A stretch of 64,000 nt of DNA from Batkoa obscura (Eukaryota; Entomophthoromycota; Entomophthoromycetes; Entomophthorales; Batkoaceae), in contig JASVEC010000018.1 in the NCBI GenBank assembly GCA_030770535.1, positions 930,001 to 994,000 on the forward strand, read 5' to 3'. This document shows positions 10,993-20,714 of the stretch, piece by piece. The notes below the pieces were generated by a model. That model was not told the DNA's origin. It did not search any database and saw nothing but the letters and a program-made list of their open reading frames with translations. A program made the position numbers and the translations under genes. Position 1 is the stretch's first letter. Every line of letters starts with the position of its first letter.

Positions 10993-11457
10993 TGTGAAAT
11001 CTGGTACTCAGGGTTTGGAGTCAAGAACAGCTATTGCTGGGTTGACTACACTGTAAGTCGAAAGGTCTTAGTTTATGTGACTAAGATAGACTTAGATTAT
11101 GAGGAATAGCACGTAATAGGTTACAAGCTATATAAGACAAATAGAATAGACAATACTAATGTAAAACCTATGTAAAATACTATTAAGAAAACTTGGTGGC
11201 TTTATTAAATGTCCGAGATATTAAGGAATAATTCAGTTAAAAAGCCTCGAACTATTATGTTTTAGAATCTCTTTTGTACTCCGATAAGTATAAATATCAA
11301 AACGAGGGGAGAATATTCTTTGAGACGAAGATAGAAATTCTGTTAACAAATCAGAATAAGAGCATGGGACTAATTGTCTCTATAATTGAGAACACGACAG
11401 CTTAGGCGATTATTATGCTGTAATTAACCATGGGGCTGACAAAGCGATATTTCACAA
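10993..11457 (+). mobile_element. Solo LTR, copy 1
   Basis: A 465 bp non-coding unit bounded by TGTGAAAT and ATTTCACA, the TG...CA inverted ends typical of LTRs. It has an internal TATA-like GTATAAATAT. About 90% or more of its sequence recurs at 60910-61373, and it is more distantly related to two copies on the other strand (55215-55674 and 59289-59751). No gag or pol is adjacent, so it is a fossil solo LTR. The superfamily (Ty1 or Ty3) cannot be decided from the LTR alone. It directly abuts the right half of a MITE. Confidence 0.75.
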
Positions 11458-11460
11458 TGG

Positions 11461-11516
11461 TATTTGAGTGGAAAAATTGTCAGTAAAATTCTTAAACAAA
11501 AAACACATCCCCATAT
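11461..11516 (+). mobile_element. Half MITE (copy 9) at the LTR junction
   Basis: Only the right half is present: TATTTGAGTGGAAAAATTG through ACACATCCCCATAT. The sequence just left of the LTR, ATATATGGG, looks like the MITE's left tip. The LTR therefore seems to have landed in, or recombined within, a MITE. Confidence 0.75.
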
Positions 11517-11805
11517 AATAGTTACTATTATTAAATCAAAAAATCATTTAAGCTTAATTAAGTTATTGTCTTTTAATTTAAAATAATATTACTGCTATAT
11601 ATAGAAATATATTACATTTTTATAATTATTTGAAATTTTATTCAGTTTTAGGCATTTTAGATATATGTTTACTTTGACAAGTATAATGTTTTAGATATTT
11701 ACTTTTGTTCTATAAATGAATCTGATGGCTAGATTTAACAATTTTATAAAACAAAGCATTATTTTAAATAAAGAAGGATATAAATAAAAATCAGATATGT
11801 TAGTT

Positions 11806-12200
11806 TTATTCAGCAATAGCAATAACCCTATCACTAGAAGGACAATGATGAATTTCATTAAAAGTTGGATGACACATAATTACCAAATAAAGTAAAGGGA
11901 AAGTAAAGATAGCTATAAACATAAAAATTATTACTTCGAGTGATTTAGAGATGATGGGACTTCCAAGTGAAAAAAATAAGAAAAATAAGAAACGGTTTAA
12001 ATTTAGGTTCATATTCAATTTTAGTGATTATTTGTTTATTTTCAAATAGAACATACTAGCATAATTATCTCTTATCTGCTTAATTGTAAAATTTCAGATT
12101 GATTTATAATAACTGTTTTATTTGTATGATTTGAGTTATCAGATTAATATAAGGGTAGGATGGAACCATCTAACCCAATTTCAATATATAAATTGTCCAT
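11806..12200 (-). pseudogene. Decayed LITAF-domain gene, copy 3
   Basis: Starting from the ATG at 12200, residues such as MDNLYIEIG, NHTNKTVIINQSEILQLSR and LVCS align with the first 55 residues of the LITAF copies. In-frame stops interrupt the series. The tail (FNEIHHCPSSDRVIAIAE) is open from 12018 to the stop at 11806 and matches the C-terminal knuckle, with the last Cys changed to Ser. No JmjC copy lies upstream; a MITE occupies that position instead (12288-12394). It is an older relic of the same module, well diverged from copies 1 and 2. Confidence 0.7.
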
Positions 12201-12287
12201 AACACTTTGAGTTAAAAGAACGATATTAAATTAAATTGTTTAATCTTCAGTTTACTTCATTTCTTATTTATACAACTAAATTGTTAT

Positions 12288-12394
12288 TATATGAGAATGT
12301 ATTTTTATGTTTAAGAACTTTGCTAACAATTCTTTCGCTCAAATAGCGCTTAAAAAATGGAAAAATAATGAAACCGAAAAAAACATCCCCATAT
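12288..12394 (-). mobile_element. MITE copy 10
   Basis: The ends are TATATGAGAATG and ACATCCCCATATG. The core contains CGCTCAAATAGCGCTTAAAA. Confidence 0.9.
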
Positions 12395-12955
12395 GATTTT
12401 CGTATTCACTTAAGTGTTTAGATTTGATCACTTTAAGATTGTATGATAAAAGGCTTGGTTTTTCATATTAGATGATTAATGTATATGAATATTAACTAAT
12501 AGCAATAACTTATAATTTATTGGTTTTAATATTATATTTCAAATCTATAAAAATCGTTATCATGATATGAAAAATTCGAAAATCAATTTAATAGAAGTAA
12601 TATTTAAACATAATAGACTAGATTTAATTAAAGATAATCATTTGACAAGCTGTAGTAATCCTTTATAAATAAATATTATTGACTTAAATACACTTACTAT
12701 CTAAAGCCAATATATTATAATAAATTCAAAAATTAAATAAAACTTATCATCAAATCATTTAAATTGAATCTCATTAACAAATAGATTCAAATATATAACT
12801 TAATGAACATTACCAATTTATTTCTTTAGCATGTATCAAAATATAATTAAAATATCTCTATAACCAACCATCTTAAGTCGAATCGACCTTAATGCAAAAC
12901 AAATAGTTGATTTCTTTTGGTCTTACTAATCTAAGACCTTCTAGAATCTTCAAAT
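12395..12955. other. Intergenic stretch, boundary between repeat-rich and gene-dense DNA
   Basis: AT-rich, with no ORF or RNA gene recognised. It probably contains the 3' UTR of the hypothetical gene that ends at 12956. Confidence 0.4.
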
Positions 12956-13533
12956 CTACTCTTTTTTCATTGCTTCAAATTTACAAAGATTAGAAACATA
13001 ATCCTTCATTTCAAAATCTTTACTAAAAAATTCAAACTTAGGTGGTACTTTGGATAAATCTAATTTGATATCCTCTATAAAATGTATTTAAAAAAAGAGT
13101 AAACATTTAATTCGATCTAGCTTTAAATTCATAAATAAATAAGCAAAAATAAAAGCACTTACTTCTTTTTGAATTATCTAAGATATGAAGTTCAAATTTA
13201 TCCAATTTATAATACTTTTTTAAATTCACTTTTTTATCATCTAATATTTTATAAATAACTCGACCGGTAGGTAATAATTTGTCATCATGTAAACTCTAAA
13301 TAAATCGAAATCAGCTCAATTAATCCCATAACATACATCGAAATAATTAAAAATGAAGAGCTAATTTAAAATCTTTCACTTACCCTATGCTGTTCAAATG
13401 TAATTACTTGGCCCTGAGTCATAAACCATTGATAAACTGTATTAATATCTTTCTTAGTTAAATAATTGGCACTTTGGATTTTGTAATTAATCTGTTGACC
13501 TAATGTTTGACCAAGGATTTTTAAATGAGTCAT
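12956..13533 (-). CDS. Conserved-looking hypothetical protein, 3 exons
   Basis: Predicted exons 13533-13384, 13295-13163 and 13074-12956 join in frame to 133 residues (402 nt), each junction with GTAAGT-type donors and TAG acceptors. The protein begins MTHLKILGQTLGQQINYKI and includes TKKDINTVYQWFMTQGQVITFEQHR in exon 1, SLHDDKLLPTGRVIYKIL in exon 2 and a charged C-terminus KFEAMKKE. No signal peptide or membrane segment is visible. I do not recognise the family. The consistent splice structure makes it a real gene rather than chance. It is divergent from the cyclophilin gene with only ~138 bp between the start codons, so the two may share a promoter region. Confidence 0.65.
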
Positions 13534-13671
13534 TTTTATAAAAGATTTAAAAACAGTGAAAAGAAAATATGTCCTTTTCTTATTTTAATTTTACTGCAAA
13601 ATAAAAAAATTAGAGAACTTCAATTTCAAAAAAATCAAAAGTATCTTTTTTAATAAAATTTTCAATCCTAA

Positions 13672-15086
13672 ATGAATAACTCTATAAAAGATCGAAAAAC
13701 GAATACTATATTTGTAGGTAAAAAGCAACATTTTCTTATTAAATAATAGACATATTCTAACCCTTAATTTAGGTGGCTTTGATGAACAAGTCAATGAACA
13801 GATATTATATGATACTTGCATTCCATTTGGAGATATAGTACAAGTACAAATACCGAGTAACCCATCGAGGTGTAAGAATGAATTTTTCACTATAAACAAA
13901 AAAATAAACCAAATTTATCCATCTTTAGGGTTAGTCCATCGAGGCTTTGGCTTTGTGGAATATGAAGATAGTGAAGATGCTTTAGCTGCTGTAGATAATT
14001 TACATTTATCCGAATTGTATGGTAAAGTTTTGAAAGTCAACATTGCTACTAATACTAGAGTCAATCAATATTCGATCAAAGCTGGTAAGTTTAGGGATTT
14101 TTATTGTTTTTGTGGGATTGGTTGATATTAAATATTTTTTATTTTAGTTTGGACTGAAGACTCTTGGTTACAAGAATATGGAACTAATAGACAAGAAGAA
14201 AATAGAATCGAAAATAAAAAGGAAGATGGGGATAAAAAAGAGGGGGAGAATAAGAAAAAGAATCCAAAGTAATTTAAAGTTTATTTTTACATTTATAAAT
14301 TAATAACAATTTTCAAAAAGAGTATTTTTTGATATTACAATTGGTGGTGAAACAGTAGGTAGAATAGTAATGGTATTAAGGGCTGATGTGGTACCAAAAA
14401 CAGCAGAGTAAATATTTTTTATTATTTTTATTATAACATTAATATTAATATTTTAATAATAGGAATTTTAGAGCATTGTAATTAATATAGTTTTATAGTT
14501 TTATAAGTAAAGTGTTAATATTTTTCAATAAGGTGTACTAATGAAAAAGGATATGGTTATAAGAAATCGGTATTTCATAGGGTAAATTGATAGTTCAAAA
14601 ATAAATACTAAATATTAATAGAATGTTTTAGGTAATACCAAAATTTATGTGTCAAGGAGGTAATAAATAATAAGCATATAAAACAATATTGAATAGCAAA
14701 TAATAACATTAAATAGGTGATTTTACAAATTATAATGGGACTGGTGGAAAATCGATTTATGGAAATAAATTTGAAGATGAAAATTTTCAGTTAAAACATT
14801 CAGGATTAGGTACTTTATCAATGGCCAATTCAGGTCCAAATACTAATGGTTCTCAGTTTTTTATTTGTACTGGACCAACAGAATGGTAATTTTAATATCA
14901 TATAATATATGTTAACAATATTAAATTATATATATTATTATATTACTTAGGTTAGATAATAAACATGTAGTATTTGGTTATGTAGAATCTGGTTTAGATG
15001 TAGTTAAAAAAATGGAACAGTTCGGTAGTGAAAGTGGTAAACCTCAACGTAAAATTACAATTATTGATTGTGGTGAATTGGAATAA
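13672..15086 (+). CDS. PPIE: RRM-cyclophilin, peptidyl-prolyl isomerase E type
   Basis: Ten exons read by eye: 13672-13717, 13773-13871, 13935 (or 13929)-14084, 14148-14268, 14321-14407, 14463-14477, 14533-14581, 14632-14659, 14717-14885 and 14951-15086. The product is ~299-301 residues, the usual length of PPIE. The N-terminal RRM starts at [13 protein letters not shown] (RNP2) and has [11 protein letters not shown] (RNP1). A charged linker ([15 protein letters not shown]) leads into the cyclophilin domain: [25 protein letters not shown] (catalytic Arg in FHR), [13 protein letters not shown], and the substrate-pocket Trp in [13 protein letters not shown]. In this family the protein is a nuclear spliceosome-associated proline isomerase that binds RNA. 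Introns are 40-90 nt and one exon is only 15 nt. Confidence is high. Confidence 0.93.
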
Positions 15087-15156
15087 AAAAATTTAATAAA
15101 AAATAAGCTTATTATTTAAATTATATCATAAAAAATAAAAATAAAATAATTACTAT

Positions 15157-16107
15157 TTATTCTTCTCTTTTTATTTCTATAATTTCATCTGCCATAGCTT
15201 CAAGTTGAGGTTGTCTCAATTTAAGATTACTTGAAAAAAACTCCATCCAAATATCAACTTCTTCCTAATAAAAAAATAAACAACGTTTAGTCAATAGATA
15301 AGAATTTAATTACTTTTTTATGACTCATTTCATGACCTTTTCCTTTAATAATCTTCAATTTAATATATTCATCCCATTCTTTTGTCACCACATCCTTTAA
15401 TTTATTAATACTATTCGTATAAATAGCTTTAGTATTCTTTTCATCTTTATCTCCAATAATAAATAATAATTTGGTATCAAATCCCCTCATGCTGTGTTGT
15501 GTTTGTTTTTCTAGAAAACTATCTAAAGGTAAAGCAGCAATAGCAATGACTCCGCATAATGGTAATGGATATTCTAAAGCTAATTGTAAAGCCATTGTTC
15601 CTCCTTGTGAATAACCAAATAAAAAGGTATTATTGATTTTATAACCTTTACTTTGAGTGTAGTCTAATAATTCTTTTAATAAAGTTAAACTTTGTTGATA
15701 ACTTTTATCTCTATGTGTTATATTAAGTTCTAATTTTAAAATTTTAAATAAATAAACAATATTAATAAAAAATAAATAATGCTTACCACTTCCATCTTCA
15801 AGATTGAAGCTATCCCACCACATATACATCTCTTCATGATCATAAGTAAATGGTAATTTATAAGGTGCTTGTACGGATAATATACTGGATTGTGGTAAAT
15901 TTAGTTGTTTAGCTAAATTAAAATAATTTTTATTATTATCACCTAAATCAAACTTATTAAATATATTATTATAATATATAATATCATTAAAAATGATTTA
16001 CCTAAACCATGTAAAAATAGAATTAGATTTTCTTGGTATTGATCTTGAGTGTTATCTGTAAATTGAAATTTTAATTTTTGAAATTCTTTATTGTCTAATA
16101 TTTTCAT
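15157..16107 (-). CDS. Acyl-protein thioesterase / phospholipase-carboxylesterase-like hydrolase
   Basis: Four exons (16107-16002, 15942-15787, 15729-15314, 15264-15157) total 786 nt and 261 residues. The alpha/beta hydrolase signature starts with LILFLHGLGDNNKNYF (oxyanion loop). MYMWWDS follows, then the nucleophile elbow GYSQGG with Ser, the acid in FIIGDKDEKN and the catalytic His in KGKGHEMS. This is the LYPLA/APT layout: cytosolic esterases that remove palmitate from proteins or act on lysophospholipids. Substrate cannot be told from sequence. A 37-codon upstream ORF starting at 16203 overlaps the chosen ATG out of frame. The chosen ATG is supported by codon continuity to the HGLG motif. 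Start-to-start spacing to the divergent PLP2 gene is 154 bp. Confidence 0.88.
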
Positions 16108-16203
16108 CTTTGACTAAAATAACTAAAACCTCATTAAAATTATCAAGAATACCAAGAGCTATTATAATTTCTAATGCTTGATGAAATCTTAATTGATTGG
16201 TCA
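16093..16203 (-). promoter_or_regulatory. Possible upstream ORF of the thioesterase gene
   Basis: An ATG at 16203 opens a short frame (MTNQLRFHQALEIIIALGIL...) that runs past and out of frame with the main ATG at 16107. If the transcript starts upstream of it, it would reduce main-ORF initiation. It could instead lie upstream of the transcription start. Confidence 0.25.
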
Positions 16204-16261
16204 TTTTCTGAAACTATAAACTTTGATTTTTAATTATTTCTTTTTAACTAAAATAATAAAA

Positions 16262-17192
16262 ATGCAAAACCCTAACGAAGATACCGAATGGAATGATATT
16301 TTAAGAGCTAAAGGAATATTACCACCTAAAGAACCAAGTAAAGAAGAATTAGTTGAAAAAGCATTAGAAGAAGCCATAGAAGCACATCAAGCTAAACAAA
16401 ATAGTCATCAAAAATATGAGGATTATGAGTTAGATGAGTTAGATGAATTTGAAGATTTAGAAGACGAAAGTATTTTAAATATTTATAGGTAAGTTAAAGA
16501 GAAAAACAAATTAGTTATTTTGTGTAGTTATGAGGGGAATATATAACTGATTTTATTTTAATAGAGAAAAAAGACTTCAAGAGATGAAATTATTAGCTTC
16601 TAAACAAAAATATGGTGAAATTATTCAAATTAATCGACCTGATTTTATTCGTGAAGTAACTGAAGCTAGTGAACATGCACCTGTTATTGTACATTTATTT
16701 AAAGATAGGTAAACTTCATTACTTCTTATTCTTTACTGAATCATTTAATCAACTTTATTTATATTATTATAGTTATTTAGCTTGTCGTCAATTAAATCAC
16801 TATTTGTCCGAATTAGCTAGACAATATAAATCTACTAAATTTGTGAAAATAATTTCGGACCTTTGTATTGAAAATTATCCAGATAAAAATTTACCTACAA
16901 TTTTGTGTTATCATAAAGGAAACGTTAAACAACAATTAATTGGATTAGCTTCGAGTTTACATTCAGGTTGCAATTTATCAAAGAAAGGTAATTCTATTAT
17001 TATTATTTTGTTAGAAATAGACAGATTAATGATTTTATTATTATTATTGTTATAGAATTAGAAAATATTTTAATTGGTCATGAACTATTGGATATTCAAG
17101 AAAGTAGTAAAGATAAAATGGAAGAATATGAAGATGAAAGAAAAAGTATTCGTAATACTAACCTTTTAAATCAACAATTAGATGACTATTAA
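16262..17192 (+). CDS. PLP2: Phosducin-like protein, PLP2/PDCL3 type
   Basis: Exons 16262-16488, 16565-16708, 16773-16987 and 17056-17192 give 723 nt and 240 residues. The N-terminus [20 protein letters not shown] is the hallmark of PDCL3/PLP2. An acidic helix follows, then a thioredoxin-fold domain ([57 protein letters not shown]). In yeast Plp2 is an essential co-chaperone of the CCT chaperonin for actin and tubulin folding; that role is inferred here by family. A start 13 codons further upstream is open, but the family N-terminus fits the ATG at 16262. Introns are 64-76 nt. Confidence 0.92.
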
Positions 17193-17384
17193 AATAAACT
17201 TGAACCTAAAACTTATCTATACTTCTTTATTATACAATAAAACCCAAATTATTTTATTTTATATACTTTTTATTTAATATAAAAAAGTTTTCATAATTCA
17301 TTCATATACTCTATTCTATTTATATTAAGCTTTATCATTCAGAAAAAATAACTTTAAAACATAAATTCGCAACTATCATTATCT

Positions 17385-18026
17385 TTATACTATTTCTTTA
17401 TCATCCTCTACTTTTTCTTCTTCTTCATCTTTATCCTCTTCATCTAAATTCATATTTTGTAAAATTAATTCTGCAACTTCTTCATGACCTGCACCTTTAG
17501 CTTCTGTAAAAGCAGTTCGACCCATTTCATTTTTAATCTATACAATTATAATTAATCATTAACTTTCAAAAAATCTCAAAAGGATCATAAAAATCATAAA
17601 GAGATCCGAACTTACCATTAAGTCTGCTCCATTTTGAATAAAACACTCTACTACTTCTCTATGACCATTCATGGCTGCCCAATGGATTGCTGTGTTTCCA
17701 TTACCATTTACTTGATTAATTCCATTACCTTCAGGTCTGGATAATAAATATTCAATTATATCTATATATAAAATTATTTCTTATTAATAATCGAATTACT
17801 AACATCTTTACTCCTCTTATAAAAATTGATTTATTATCATTATTAAAATTAATAACTTACCTAAATGACCATTAGCCCCAGCCATATGTAAAGCGGAATT
17901 TTGATTGAAACCTTTGGATTTTAACAAACTTGGTCCCACTTTTATGAGTAATTGTTTTAATTCATCTAGATCACCATAGCGAGCATAGTTTATAAATTCC
18001 ACTTCATAATCACCAAGTTCAGTCAT
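17385..18026 (-). CDS. YAR1: Small ankyrin-repeat protein, Yar1-like
   Basis: Exons 18026-17861, 17761-17616 and 17537-17385 make 465 nt and 154 residues. Three ankyrin repeats are visible: NQNSALHMAGANGHLDIIEYLL, GNTAIHWAAMNGHREVVECFIQNGAD and EMGRTAFTEAKGAGHEEVAELIL. A strongly acidic C-terminal tail ends in EEEEKVEDDKEIV. This architecture (short ankyrin set plus acidic tail) is that of Yar1 and its relatives, cytosolic/nuclear chaperones of ribosomal protein uS3 (Rps3) in 40S assembly. Another small ankyrin protein is possible. The start was chosen at MTELGDYEVEF rather than four codons upstream because it matches the domain start and lies in a better context. Confidence 0.75.
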
Positions 18027-18614
18027 TATAATTATCAACCTTGAGTTATGTTTTTTTTAGAAACGAATTTTAGATATTTTTCGAAATATTCAATTTGTTG
18101 AATTCTATTAGAATCTAATTGGAACCAATTAAGATCAAGCAATTTTTATTAGAAGAAATGTTACTTAAAAAAAATGCTTTAACAAACAGGATTTTGATTA
18201 TAGAATGAAGAATCGATTATTAAAAGATAGTAATAATGTATTATTTCATTTTGTTAAATCCCTAAATAATAAAAACATACTTTTTAAAAAAATCACATAA
18301 ATACACAACTATATAATAGTTACTTCTAATACTTTAATACAATATAAAAGTAAACAAACTATCTTATTTTCATCTAATCTGCACAATTAACCACTTGAAA
18401 ATGAACTAGTTAATTAACCAAAATAAGGAATTTTTCTAATTCTTCAGTTTGAAAATGAATAAGCCATAAGTTAAGCAATTATAGAATTCCACCAATTGGC
18501 AACTTCGCTTTAAGCTCCACATTTCAGCTGATAAGTAATGTATAAAAAAAGAGTCACAAAATTTGAAATTGAAAGTTTTTATACTGAAATAAATAAAAGA
18601 TAAAGAAATAAAGA

Positions 18615-19507
18615 ATGTCATCCCCAAAAAGAAGAATTGAAACAGATGTAATGAAGCTGTAAGTAATTTATTTTTAACGATAATAATAAAATATATTTCT
18701 ATAGTCACTTATTCACTATTAACCTTTTTACCTTTTCTAAATTAGCTTAATGAGTGATTACGATGTCAATTTAGTTAATGATAATATGCAAGAATTTTAT
18801 GTAAGGTTTATTGGACCTGATGATACACCGTATAAAGGAGGTATTTGGAAAGTTCATGTGGAATTACCGGATCAATATCCATATAAATCCCCTTCTATTG
18901 GGTTTATGAATAAAATATTTCATCCCAATATTGATGAATTGTAAGTTGAATTTGATTTATTTTTTAATTTAAGATAAAAATAATTATAAATCATGAAAAA
19001 GAGCGAATAATATTTGATATTAATATTTGATATTAATAATTTTTTATAGAAGTGGTTCCGTTTGTTTAGACGTTATTAATCAAACTTGGAGTCCAATGTT
19101 TGGTAAGTTGAACACTATTCTTATTATTATAATAAAGTGTGATAAAGTTCTAAGGATGGAATCTAATTTCTCTTTTTAATAATATAGATATGATTAATAT
19201 TTTTGGAGTATTTTTACCTCAACTTTTACGTTATCCAAACCCAACTGATCCACTTAATGGTGAAGCAGCAAGTTTATTAATGAGAGACCCTACCGGTTAT
19301 GAACAAAGAGTCAAAGGTAATTAATAAATATATTCAAATACATCATAATTATAATGCTAATTAATGAATAAATTATAAATAGAGCATGTGGTACGTAATG
19401 CAACTAAAGAAGCATTTGAAGAAGCTACTAATCAAGAAAGCAGTGATGAAGAAATGAGTCCAGTCGAAGATTTTTCAGATGATGAAGCGGATAAATTAGA
19501 ACTTTAA
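18615..19507 (+). CDS. UBC8: Ubiquitin-conjugating enzyme E2, UBC8/UBE2H type
   Basis: Exons 18615-18658, 18746-18940, 19050-19102, 19188-19316 and 19383-19507 give 546 nt and 181 residues. The start [15 protein letters not shown] matches the UBE2H N-terminus. The UBC fold includes [16 protein letters not shown], the HPN motif ([15 protein letters not shown]) with the active-site Cys in VCLD, and [14 protein letters not shown]. The acidic tail with [10 protein letters not shown] is also a UBE2H trait. In yeast Ubc8 serves the GID/CTLH ligase that degrades gluconeogenic enzymes, and a like role is inferred. All splice sites are canonical. The gene stands alone with no E3 in the window. Confidence 0.94.
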
Positions 19508-19917
19508 ATATAAGTTAAGTTAGCGATTTAAGTTGTTACTTGACTCTCTTTTTTTCTCCCTTTGTATCGTTAATAAATTTTACTATTTTATTTTATTTTA
19601 TTTTAAGAACAAATATACTAGTTTGATATCTGATGATTAAAAGAATGTTTGGAGTTGAATTTATTATTTTTATTAGCTTAAAAAATTTAACAGGACTAAA
19701 CATTCAAGTTTAATAAACTCGAAACTTGACAATAAATGAGGTAAGTATTAATTTGATTTCAACTATTCTAATTTAAATTGTGACTATTTTAAACATAATT
19801 TGTAATATTTTAAAAATACAGGATAAATAAAAAAACAATTAAAGCTTTTATGTTTTTATTTAAAAACTAAGCCCTAAATAGATACTCAAAAAGCTACAAT
19901 CACCCAACCAACCCTAT
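19508..19917. other. Convergent intergenic region
   Basis: 3' flanks of UBC8 (+) and the secreted gene (-). Only AT-rich untranslated sequence is seen. Confidence 0.5.
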
Positions 19918-20361
19918 TTACACTTGTTTTATCTTTCCCAGAATTCTAGGACCCATCCTAATAATTTTTCTTTTTAGCATTAACTTATCTCCTTCCTCTA
20001 TACCATCCCCACTTACTACACATTTACTGCCCGATTTACTTTTAAAACAAGAGAATTGATCTAAATTAATATAATATTCCTTTTTTCCTCTCTTATTAAT
20101 GAGTAAGATTTGTTCGTCTGTGCATAGAGCTATTCGTAATTGATTACGATTTAATTTTAATGATGGAGAAGAACAATGACTTCTGTTAGTACTACATAAT
20201 AAAGAAACACTCTGAGAAGTACGTACGTTACTTGGAATACTGATACTGCAATCACATTGTAAATTATTTTCCATATCTGTTATTATACTACAATCATAAT
20301 TCAAAGAAAGGATACAACTTGTTAGATAGAGAAATAACAATATCAAATAATAATGACGCAT
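19918..20361 (-). CDS. Small secreted 8-Cys protein, divergent member
   Basis: An intronless ORF of 147 residues. Residues 1-19 form a signal peptide (MRHYYLILLFLYLTSCILS). The mature part holds eight cysteines in the order C-x11-C-x-C-x17-C-x6-C-x16-C-x24-C-x8-C. The C-x-C pair and the x24 and x8 intervals equal those of the three secreted proteins at 47897, 52314 and 57150, so I place it in the same family despite low identity elsewhere. The C-terminal tail is basic (KLMLKRKIIRMGPRILGKIKQV). Function is unknown: effector, antimicrobial or wall-associated roles are all possible. It sits in the gene-dense compartment, unlike its relatives. Confidence 0.7.
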   Translation of the reverse strand: MRHYYLILLFLYLTSCILSLNYDCSIITDMENNLQCDCSISIPSNVRTSQSVSLLCSTNRSHCSSPSLKLNRNQLRIALCTDEQILLINKRGKKEYYINLDQFSCFKSKSGSKCVVSGDGIEEGDKLMLKRKIIRMGPRILGKIKQV

Positions 20362-20714
20362 TTTAATTGATTATTTATTTTTGTGTTTTAATTTTGTGTT
20401 TTAATTTTGTATTTATAAAATAGAAATAAAAATGAAGAATTGAACTTATTTTTTTAACAAATGCATTTTTAAAGTGAAAGCATTAAAAGCGGACAAATTT
20501 AATTGTTATTTAAATGGAAGAATTAAGTTCAAATTTATCCTTCATTTTTATTGTTTTTAAAAGTTGAATTTTTTAATGAAAATAGTAAAAATGTTGGAAC
20601 TATAACACGATTCAAATTAAACAGCATATAAATTTTTTATTTAAATAAGAGTTATAAAAAACATAGCAAATCAACAACATAATAAATATACACAACAGCT
20701 TCTAATCTTACAAT
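20362..20714. other. Intergenic region, promoter side of secreted gene
   Basis: AT-rich, no ORF. It separates two minus-strand genes. Confidence 0.4.

Noticed and set aside
16093-16203. First coding exon of the thioesterase gene starting MTNQLRFHQ
   Set aside because: The only GT...AG inside it would be a 16 nt intron, too short. The family start fits the ATG at 16107, so it is listed only as a possible upstream ORF.
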